From CAMQRS01 sp964370645 (GTDB taxonomy: Bacteria; Bacillota_I; Bacilli_A; Erysipelotrichales; Erysipelotrichaceae), in assembly GCA_964370645.1 (NCBI GenBank), contig CAYJJS010000032.1:1-22078 (forward strand): a stretch of 22,078 nucleotides of DNA. Direction: 5' to 3'. Below the pieces are notes generated by a model that was given only the letters and a program-made list of their open reading frames with translations, made no database searches and was not told where the DNA came from. Positions 1 to 6,700 of this stretch are shown in pieces. A program made the translations under genes and the position numbers. Position 1 is the stretch's first letter; each line of letters opens with the position of its first letter.

Positions 1-76
1 AATTAAAAACTCGAAATAATCATAATGAGTGTTTATCTTGCTACAGTACTTTTAAATAACTGAACTATCATTTTAT

Positions 77-105
77 AGAACCGCTTTAACAAGTAGGTTC
101 TTTTT
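77..105 (+). terminator. Probable intrinsic terminator of an upstream gene
   Basis: AGAACC (77-82) pairs with GGTTCT (96-101). An inner CTT/AAG pairing closes the loop and a T5 run follows (101-105). It would end transcription entering from the left edge. The gene it serves is not identifiable: only a short open frame ending in TAA at 57-59 precedes it. Confidence 0.5.
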
Positions 106-127
106 AAGTGGTCGAATTTGACCACTT
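106..127. repeat. Perfect 8-bp inverted repeat upstream of the broken MATE copy
   Basis: AAGTGGTC (106-113), loop GAATTT, GACCACTT (120-127). No T-run follows on either strand, so it is not a standard terminator. It lies 16 bp upstream of the -35 of the promoter at 143-170 and could be an operator. The intact copy near 1338 keeps only the right half (CCACTT), so the left arm is not part of the duplicated segment. Confidence 0.45.
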
Positions 128-292
128 AGAGATACTATCCCTTTGTTATTAAAGTCTAGGCTACTATAATAAGATAAGGGGGAAATCGTATGCAATATAC
201 GTCTAATCGAAAATTATACATCTCTTTGTTATTAATTGGGTTTGTGCCTACTATATATACCACATTACGCATTTTTATTGGACAACTACCAT
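122..292 (+). repeat. Partial paralogous copy of 1338-1513 (promoter plus 5' end of MATE gene)
   Basis: This segment aligns with 1338-1513 from the CCACTT upstream of the promoter, through TATAAT and the G-rich ribosome binding site, to codon 34. By hand count the coding part differs at about 16 of 102 positions plus one 3-bp deletion. Many differences are synonymous (TTG/TTA, ATT/ATC, ACC/ACA). This suggests an old paralogue that was under selection before truncation. Homology stops at CCAT (289-292). Confidence 0.85.
143..170 (+). promoter_or_regulatory. Promoter of the broken MATE copy
   Basis: -35 TTGTTA (143-148), 16-bp spacer, -10 TATAAT (165-170). The same arrangement sits upstream of the intact copy (1360-1387), which supports both assignments. 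If still active it would now transcribe only the 34-codon remnant and run antisense into the cassette at 286-894. Confidence 0.6.
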
Positions 293-294
293 AA
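190..294 (+). pseudogene. Truncated MATE-family exporter, 34 codons left
   Basis: ATG at 190 follows a GGGGGAAA ribosome binding site and a good promoter. It encodes 34 residues, starting MQYTSNRKLYISLLLIGF, then stops at TAA 292-294. About 30 of 34 residues match the start of the intact exporter at 1409; one Phe codon of an FF pair is deleted. Everything after Pro34 is missing and replaced by unrelated sequence. It represents the first part of TM helix 1 of a roughly 436-residue transporter and cannot be functional. A second paralogue in tandem with 1409-2719 is the likely ancestral state. Confidence 0.85.
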
Positions 295-366
295 ATAATA
301 TACAGTTATTAGGCATTGGCATGTGCCACTTAAATATTTGTAGATATTACTTTTAAATGCGTCCAT
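286..366 (-). pseudogene. 5' remnant of a cassette gene, cut at the MATE junction
   Basis: On the minus strand, AAAGGAG sits inside the last codons of the 174-residue gene, followed by its TAA stop (372-370) and then ATG at 366-364. This is classic translational coupling of a second cistron. The frame reads 26 residues (MDAFKSNIYKYL...) and stops in TAG at 288-286, inside the MATE homology. About the first 24 codons lie outside the MATE-derived DNA. I read this as the beginning of a longer gene whose remainder was lost when the two segments were joined. The function cannot be told from so short a piece. Confidence 0.5.
317..328. repeat. Short palindrome inside the cassette remnant
   Basis: TGGCA (317-321), TG, TGCCA (324-328). 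It is too tight for a terminator and has no U-tract. It is recorded as a near-perfect palindrome close to the rearrangement junction at about 292. Confidence 0.3.
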
Positions 367-369
367 GAA

Positions 370-894
370 TTATTCTCCTTTAATTTTCTTTGCTGGATTT
401 GCAATGTATTTTGAGGCATCGGCGCTTTTTTTCATAGCCGTTTTAACTTTAGATTTAATTATTGGTGTTAACTCAAGCATAAACTGTTTTGTAGTTTGGT
501 TAGAGCATAATTCCTTGTCTTTTTTCAATATGGAAGATATATCATTAAAATCTCTATCGATGCCTTCATTAGCCAATGCAAGAGCTATATCGGTTAATCC
601 ATTTTTTGATAACTCTCTTTCTAAAGCTATAGCAACAGAATGAAGCCCAAAGTCTTTAAATTTATTATCATAAAGGCTTATTCGCTCTCCCTTCGCCAAG
701 GATTCATAAAGATTTAATATTATATTACATTGAGGATGAGAGCATTTTAAGACACAGTGTCTTAGTATCGAGAAATAATCATTTATTTGCTGATTCGATA
801 AAGGTTTGTCTTGCAATTCATCTAAAAAAGAAGAAGCACTATTATATCTGCTCATAAGGCTGTTAGTATCCCTAATTATATCATTGAAATTCAT
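370..894 (-). CDS. Hypothetical protein, 174 residues, mostly helical
   Basis: I do not recognise this family. The start at 894 has a strong ribosome binding site (AAGGGAGGATTAAAG-ATG on the minus strand). The protein is soluble-looking and predicted mostly helical, with no signal peptide or TM segment. It has a Cys/His-containing stretch (residues 47-56, HCVLKCSHPQ) whose spacing is not a clear zinc finger, and a lysine-rich C-terminus. Its stop codon overlaps the ribosome binding site of the truncated second cistron at 366, so it was the first gene of an operon. It lies opposite in direction to the flanking MATE copies and separates them, as expected for inserted cargo. Being the intact first gene of a broken pair, it may be non-functional today. 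Confidence 0.7.
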   Translation of the reverse strand: MNFNDIIRDTNSLMSRYNSASSFLDELQDKPLSNQQINDYFSILRHCVLKCSHPQCNIILNLYESLAKGERISLYDNKFKDFGLHSVAIALERELSKNGLTDIALALANEGIDRDFNDISSILKKDKELCSNQTTKQFMLELTPIIKSKVKTAMKKSADASKYIANPAKKIKGE

Positions 895-1337
895 CTTTAA
901 TCCTCCCTTGGTGCTTAGAATTTATTTCATTCATTTTTACTGGAAACTCGAATTTCCAAAGATTTACTATCATATAGAATGGAGTTTTTTCAACTCTAAT
1001 TCATTTTTTTATCGTACTCATTGTATGCCTAAGTGCTTGGTAATGAAACTAGTATCCATGCACTTTATTAATTGTTAATCTTCTATTGAAATACTTCTCA
1101 TGGTGATTCTATACAAATTATACCATACGGGAAGTGGATTTCCGAAAAAATAGTATGTTTTAGAGGCAAGTATCTAAAATGATGACATTAATTTAAGTCA
1201 TGCTCCTCAATTTTAAGTTGTAATTAGATTCATTTTTGTACTTTGCAAAGTTTCCTCTTTCTCTCGCTTGTGTAATATTCGTTTGGTTGTAGCATAAAAA
1301 ATCTAGTAAGAGTGTAATGGGGTTATATTGGAGTTCT
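895..1337. other. Gene-free, palindrome-rich interval
   Basis: I find no convincing gene here; open frames on either strand lack ribosome binding sites. Visible structure: TGGAAA-CTCGAA-TTTCCA (941-958); a weak terminator-like hairpin with T-run (977-1009); CGGGAA-GTGGA-TTTCCG near 1128-1144 (one G-T pair); TTTTAGA/TCTAAAA (1158-1179); ATGAC/GTCAT (1182-1201); and the 12-bp palindrome ACTTTGCAAAGT (1240-1251). A promoter-like pair, TTGAAA (1086-1091) and TATACA (1110-1115) with an 18-bp spacer, has no gene behind it. This looks like degraded sequence between inserted DNA and the intact exporter. Confidence 0.5.
977..1009 (+). terminator. Weak terminator-like hairpin
   Basis: GAAT plus GAGTT (977-986) can pair with AACTC and ATTC (992-1002) across a small bulge. 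A T7 run ends at 1010. No plus-strand gene precedes it in the present sequence, so it may be a leftover of the gene lost on the left, or act on read-through from 143-170. Confidence 0.3.
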
Positions 1338-1359
1338 CCACTTAGATGTAGTATCCCCT

Positions 1360-1387
1360 TTATTATTAAAGACTTAGAAACTATAAT
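1360..1387 (+). promoter_or_regulatory. Promoter of the MATE/PanE-like operon
   Basis: -35 TTATTA (1360-1365), 16-bp spacer, -10 TATAAT (1382-1387). The predicted start of transcription is near 1394, exactly where an in-frame ATG occurs. That ATG would be leaderless, so translation is better placed at 1409. The same element layout is conserved in the broken copy at 143-170. Confidence 0.65.
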
Positions 1388-1408
1388 AAATGTATGGGGG
1401 GAAAACGT

Positions 1409-2719
1409 ATGCAACATATATTTAATAGGAAGTTATACATCTCTTTATTATTAATCGGTTTTATACCTACTATATATACAACACTACGCATCTTCTTTAT
1501 TGGACAACTACCATCTGACTATGGGTTTAGTATTGCGAGTCAATTAACTTGGGTACAATTACTTTATGAAGTAATTATTGAGGCAATGATATTACCTATG
1601 TTTTATTTTATTAGCGCTTCTAAGCATAAAAGAAAAGAATTTGAAAATAAAATTAGGGGAATATTACTTGTTTGTTTTATCTTAACAGTAAGTATAAGTA
1701 TCGTATTCATATTTTTCGCAGAACCACTCTTAAATGTCATGGCACAAAATCAAAACAGTATGAAAGAAAGTGTGCGATTTGTTCGTGTGGAAAGTATATC
1801 GAATATTTTTTCTTTATTGTATAGAGTATGTTTGGTAGTATTTATAACGCTGCAAGAAGAAAAAAGTATATATAAATTATTGATTGTGCAAATGATGTTA
1901 ACACTATTTTTTGATACACTGTTTCTTTCTAATACTATACACTCCTTACAAGTAGGAGTAATTGGTGTTGCTTATTCAAATGTAATGATATATATTACTT
2001 TGTTTAGTCTATCTATATATATGTTTAGAAAAAAAGGAGTGATTATATTCAAACAAGAAAAGATTGGATTGAAGTGGTTATGGCAACAAAAAAAGGTATG
2101 TTTGTATTCTGCTATAGAAACAATCATTCGAAACGTTGTGTTTATATTTATGATTCTTCGTATGATGAATGTATTATCTCAACAAGGAGAATATTGGGTA
2201 GCAAATCAATTTTTATATGCATGGCTTTTAGTGCCTGTATTTCAATTGGGAGAACTTATAAAAAGAGAGTTTAGTGAAGGTATAGAAGATTTAAAACAAC
2301 AAGTGAAAAAGTACGTTGTAATTACAAGCATGGTTGTTGGTGGATGGATCGTTTCCATTCCCCTTTGGGAACCATTTTTTACGCATATACTTTTGTTGGA
2401 GGATGCTAGTGTTATACTTGAAATAGTGCTTGTAAGTTTACCATTTTATATAGTATTTTCGTATAATAATATTATCGATAGTCTATTTTATGCAATTGGA
2501 AGAACGGATCTTATGTTGATACAATCACTTATCGTGAATATTTTGTATTATGGCTGTATGGCACTGCTATATGCATTTGGTATCTTTACCGTAACGTTAA
2601 TGAGTATTATTGTGATGTTTGGTGTAGGTATAGTATTAGATGCTTTGATTACATGTATCTTATTGTATAAAGGATATACATCAAACACATTACTTTTAGA
2701 AGGGAGAAAGATATCATGA
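1409..2719 (+). CDS. MATE-family multidrug/metabolite exporter
   Basis: An integral membrane protein of 436 residues with about 12 hydrophobic segments. It resembles the MATE (NorM/DinF-like) branch of the MOP exporters, which use Na+ or H+ gradients to expel drugs or metabolites. The stretch SDYGFSIASQLTWVQLLYE after TM1 is typical of Bacillota members. I start it at 1409 rather than the in-frame ATG at 1394. The upstream ATG coincides with the predicted transcription start, GGGGGG (1396-1401) is well placed for 1409, and the paralogous copy at 190 has no equivalent of the upstream ATG. It overlaps the PanE-like gene by 4 bp (ATGA), so the two are translationally coupled. Substrate unknown. 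Confidence 0.85.
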   Translation: MQHIFNRKLYISLLLIGFIPTIYTTLRIFFIGQLPSDYGFSIASQLTWVQLLYEVIIEAMILPMFYFISASKHKRKEFENKIRGILLVCFILTVSISIVFIFFAEPLLNVMAQNQNSMKESVRFVRVESISNIFSLLYRVCLVVFITLQEEKSIYKLLIVQMMLTLFFDTLFLSNTIHSLQVGVIGVAYSNVMIYITLFSLSIYMFRKKGVIIFKQEKIGLKWLWQQKKVCLYSAIETIIRNVVFIFMILRMMNVLSQQGEYWVANQFLYAWLLVPVFQLGELIKREFSEGIEDLKQQVKKYVVITSMVVGGWIVSIPLWEPFFTHILLLEDASVILEIVLVSLPFYIVFSYNNIIDSLFYAIGRTDLMLIQSLIVNILYYGCMALLYAFGIFTVTLMSIIVMFGVGIVLDALITCILLYKGYTSNTLLLEGRKIS

Positions 2720-3612
2720 AATACTTAATTGTTGGTGCTGGGGGAACTGGTGGTAGTATTGCGTTTCACATGAGTAAGGCGAATAAGGATGTATGTGTGG
2801 TTGCTAGAGGTGAACACCTACAAGCAATACAAGAAAAAGGATTAGGAATAAGCAAACAAGGTAGTATAGAGCATACCGATGTTCATGCAGTGAGTGAGAG
2901 TGAATGTAATGCTGCTTATGATGTTATTTTTGTTTGTGTGAAGTATTACTCACTTTCTCAAATATATCCATTAATACGTCGTGTATCGCATGCTCAAACA
3001 ATTGTCATTCCTATATTAAATATATATGGAACAGCGGAAGAAATGGCGAAACAATTACCAGGACTCAATGTACTACATGGTTGCATCTATTTGGCTACCT
3101 CGATTAAGAAACCAGGTGTATTAATACAAGAAGGAAGCATATGTAAAGTAGTGTTTGGAAGTGTAGATGGGGAAATGGATGCACTTTACAAGATACAAGA
3201 AGATTTAGTAGATAGTGGTATAGAATGTGAAGTTTCTTTGGATATTCGTAGTGCTACACTACAAAAGTTTTCCTTTGTATCACCAGCTGCAGCTGTAGGC
3301 GTATATTATGATGTCAGTGCAAAAGCATTTCAAAAGGATGGGGAAGTGCGTAATATGTTTGTCGCTTGCATAAAAGAAATACAAGCGATTGCGAAAAAGA
3401 AAAAGATATATTTACCAGATAATATAGTAGAGATTAATTTATGTATTATGGATGCATTAGATCCTAAATTTACGACTTCATTACAAAAAGATATAAAAGC
3501 AAATAAAAATAATGAGATGCAAGGTATTATCCATGCTGTAGTAAAGATGGGAGAAGAAGTAGGTTTTGATTGTGTAGTGTATAAACAAATCATAGAAGCG
3601 ATACAATTGTAA
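2716..3612 (+). CDS. PanE/ApbA-like 2-dehydropantoate 2-reductase family protein
   Basis: 298 residues, the usual family length. The N-terminal Rossmann fold has the dinucleotide motif GAGGTGG (residues 7-13) and VVAR at the end of beta-2, typical of NADPH use. Family members reduce ketopantoate to pantoate for CoA synthesis, but many paralogues act on other 2-keto acids. Lys184 (LQKF) aligns with the catalytic lysine of E. coli PanE, and Ser255 and Glu267 match substrate-binding positions. The two asparagines that normally follow the lysine (KxxxNxxxN) are absent (KFSFVSPAA). I therefore do not assign panE; a different keto-acid substrate is likely. Ribosome binding site GAAGGGAG precedes ATG 2716, which overlaps the exporter stop. 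Confidence 0.85.
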   Translation: MKYLIVGAGGTGGSIAFHMSKANKDVCVVARGEHLQAIQEKGLGISKQGSIEHTDVHAVSESECNAAYDVIFVCVKYYSLSQIYPLIRRVSHAQTIVIPILNIYGTAEEMAKQLPGLNVLHGCIYLATSIKKPGVLIQEGSICKVVFGSVDGEMDALYKIQEDLVDSGIECEVSLDIRSATLQKFSFVSPAAAVGVYYDVSAKAFQKDGEVRNMFVACIKEIQAIAKKKKIYLPDNIVEINLCIMDALDPKFTTSLQKDIKANKNNEMQGIIHAVVKMGEEVGFDCVVYKQIIEAIQL

Positions 3613-3623
3613 TCGCTTTTTTT
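3596..3623 (+). terminator. Intrinsic terminator after the PanE-like gene
   Basis: AAGCGAT (3596-3602) and ATCGCTT (3612-3618) form a 7-bp stem around a 9-nt loop, followed by a T-run to 3623. The hairpin includes the last codons and the TAA stop (3610-3612) of the preceding gene. Confidence 0.8.
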
Positions 3624-3625
3624 AT

Positions 3626-3639
3626 TGAAAACGTTTTAT
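3626..3639 (+). promoter_or_regulatory. cre/LacI-type operator-like site 1
   Basis: TGAAAACGTTTTAT matches the CcpA cre consensus TGWAANCGNTNWCA at 12 of 14 positions, with a perfect AAAACGTTTT palindrome at its core. It lies about 41 bp upstream of the candidate -10 (3680-3685). CcpA binding, or a dedicated LacI-family sugar repressor, would explain it; no such regulator is encoded in the window. Confidence 0.55.
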
Positions 3640-3679
3640 ATACCAATGGATACTATGTTTTTTCTTAAGCATATGTTAC

Positions 3680-3685
3680 TATGAT
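3680..3685 (+). promoter_or_regulatory. Candidate -10 of the glycosidase gene
   Basis: TATGAT at 3680-3685 matches the -10 consensus at 5 of 6 positions, but I see no convincing -35 at standard spacing. If it is used, transcription starts near 3692. The ATG at 3681 would then be untranslated DNA, and the operator-like site at 3689-3702 would cover the start point. Confidence 0.4.
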
Positions 3686-3688
3686 AAA

Positions 3689-3702
3689 AGAAAACGCTTA
3701 CA
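3689..3702 (+). promoter_or_regulatory. cre/LacI-type operator-like site 2
   Basis: AGAAAACGCTTACA matches the cre consensus TGWAANCGNTNWCA at 13 of 14 positions; only the first base differs. It is centred 63 bp downstream of site 1, about six helical turns, which would suit looping or cooperative repression. It lies at the predicted transcription start of the glycosidase gene. Confidence 0.65.
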
Positions 3703-3746
3703 AGAAAGGAGGGTTATTGCGTTTACATTTTTTGAAAGGGGATCTT

Positions 3747-6700
3747 ATGATAAAAAAAATATTGAGCAGTGTTATTTGTTTATTTCTTGCATGTACTTCT
3801 CTATCTTCTTTGAATGAAGTAACTGTTACAGTACATGGGAATAATCAACAAGTAGAAATTGTAGAGCAAGGAGATACTATCACAATTTCTAATGACTATA
3901 TTAGTCGAAGTTTTAAAAACACAGGAGGTAGTTTAACAACCTCACAAATAGATAATAAAGTAATTGGGGAAGTGTTATATCCACAAACTGGATCCAATGA
4001 CTTTGTGATTAATACAATTTCTGAAAATGAGCCAGAACTTAAAAATCCGAGTCAATCCATCGACTTACAAGATGCAAGTATTACATTTGATGGAAATGAT
4101 GCTAAAGCGAATAGTATAGATGGAAATCCAGCAACAACAATTGCAGGATTTGTAGATCAAGAGTTAATTATTGATTTACAAGAATCGCAAACGGTACAGG
4201 CTTTTTCGTATTTGAAAAGACCTGGATACATTGATGCAAATTATGGATTGAACGGTACACTAGGTGCCTATGAAGTGTATGCTAGTCAGGATGGAGTAGA
4301 CTATTCCCTTGTGCATGAAGGGGCATTTCAAGCGCAAGATTACAACTTGAAAAGTAGTGTTGTGCCAGTCGGTGAAACATGGTATGGAGATGGTCAAAGT
4401 TATCCAGAAGGAACAACAATCCACAATATTGGAGATGTTGTATATGCAGTATTTGATGCACCAATACAAGCAAGATACATAAAGCTAATACCAAAAACAA
4501 CCGCTTTAGGTAGTGCAACAACAGAATTTCAAATGGCTGAAATTGCATTGTTTAGCGATGGATTTTCTTCCTTACATATTCCTGTAAATGTAGTAGAAGC
4601 GACTTCTGTTTCACTAGATGGTAATGAAGTTAAGGGGAGTATCCAGGATGGTAATCCAGCTACAACTGCAGCAGCAAATGTTGGAGATGGAGTGATTTTT
4701 GACTTGGGTAGTGAACAAGCAGTATCTTCTTTTTCCTATGAAAAAAGACCGCCATATATTTTACAAGCCTATGGTATCAATGGAACGATGGGTAATTATG
4801 AAATTTATGTAAGTCATGATGCAAGTGATTGGACTGCAGCAGGTAGTGGTTCTTTTGAGGGCAGTGATTACAATTTGAAATCAGTAGTAGTACCTAATGG
4901 TGAGACATGGTATGGGGATGGACAAACATATCCAGAAGGGACTACATTATACAATCATGGAGATGTGGTATATGCAAATTTAGATACAACGTACACAGCA
5001 CGTTATGTGAAAATTGTTCCTATGAGTGATGTGCTAGGATCTACAAATGAATTCCAAGTAGCTGAAATGTATGTGTATGCAGATGCGTATAACTCAGGAG
5101 AAGCAGAGGAAGTGAGTACGACAATACGTTCAAGTGAGCTAGTATATACAAATTATGAAACCTCTCAAGGAAGTGAAGGAGAACAAATATTAACGCTTCA
5201 TTATGCAGATTATGAAGTATATGGTGTCACATATTCCATTGTACAAAAAGTAGTGTTACATGCGGATGATCATTATATGCGTAACTTTATAGAGATTACA
5301 GTGGACAACCAAGTCGATGCTAGAATTGATTATATCGATACAAACTCATTTGTATTAGCAAGTGATGCGAGTGATGTGTGGAGTATTCCAGACATTAGTG
5401 AAGTTTCTTCTATGTGGATTGGGGCTTATGAATTGATGTTGGGGCAACCAATTTATGTAGATGGATTATTTATGGGATCAGAATTTCCTGCAACGGCTAC
5501 GGATGTTGAAAAAAATACAACGAGAGTACGTTATTATTCTGGTAAAAACTTTGAAGAGTTGCAACGAGATGGACAACTTACAAGTGATGGGAAGTATGTG
5601 TCTTGGCAAAATGTAATTGGTAGTGCAAATGGGACACAAACTTCTGTTGTTCAAACAGCATTTTTTGAATACATTCAAGAAATTGCAACGCCTACTGAAT
5701 TTAGAAAACAATACAATTCTTGGTATGATAATATGATGAATATTTCAGCGGATAGTATTGCAGAGTCATTTTTAGGTTCAGAGGCTGGTTTAAGTGCAGA
5801 AGGAGTAGAACCTCTAGATGCATATGTAGTTGATGATGGATGGAATAACTATTATGATGGAGAACATTTAGCTACACCTGGAAGTTCACAAGGAACAGAA
5901 GAAAATCAAACAGGTTTTTGGGAGTTCAACAATAAATTCCCTAATGAACTATATACCTCTACAGAGCTTACTAGTAAACTTCAATCTACTTTTGGAGTTT
6001 GGGTAGGTCCACAAGGTGGATATAACTATTTTGGTCAATTCTCTCGCTTCTTGGAAGAACAAGGGACTGGTTTTGTACAACATAACTCCGTACTAGGAGA
6101 TGTACTTTGTACAGGTTCTCAAGTTTACTTAGATAACTACACTAGCTTATTTTTAGATTATCAACAACGTTTTGATATTGAATATTGGAAATGGGATGGA
6201 TTTGCATCTAGACCATGTAATGAAGAAGGTCATGGCCATATGGTTGGTGGTTACAACAATATGTACTATACTTCAGATATGTGGGAAAAATGGATTGTTG
6301 TATTTGATACATTTAGAGAAGATAATCCAGAAGTGTTCATCAATGCAACATGTTATGTAAATTTAAGTCCATGGTTACTACAATGGGTAAATACTGTTTG
6401 GATTCAAGATTCAGGGGATACTGGAGAAATTCAAGGAGATGGTTCACGTTTTGAAAGAAAAATATACTATAGAGATAAAGTGTATTATCAATTGTTTGAA
6501 CAAAATGAAATTCAATTCCCTTTGAAAAACTTATATAACCATGACCCAATATATGGAGTATCGGATGGTAGCGATGCAACGACAGAAGATTTTAGAGAGT
6601 TTGTATTTGCGAATGCAGTACGTGGTACAGCATTTTGGGAACTATATTATTCTCCATCCATCATGGATGAAGAAAAATGGAAAGTGAATGCAGATGTATT

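Noticed and set aside
1..59. Possible C-terminal end of a gene entering from the left (frame ending TAA 57-59)
   Set aside because: Only 18 codons are visible and nothing is recognisable; the terminator at 77-105 is the sole hint, which is not enough to call a gene.
806..1078. Plus-strand open frame of 90 codons
   Set aside because: Overlaps the well-supported minus gene, has no ribosome binding site and shows low-complexity, aromatic-rich composition.
1193..1417. Minus-strand open frame of 74 codons
   Set aside because: Antisense to the MATE promoter and start; no ribosome binding site and no recognisable features.
3681..3746. Longer N-terminus of the glycosidase starting at ATG 3681
   Set aside because: The ATG overlaps the candidate -10 and has no ribosome binding site, and the extra residues precede a standard signal peptide that begins at 3747. 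TTG 3717 behind AAAGGAGGG remains a possible alternative.
3777..3800. Lipobox-like FLAC in the glycosidase signal peptide
   Set aside because: The -3 and -2 positions do not fit a lipobox well, and the protein has a C-terminal wall-anchor signal.
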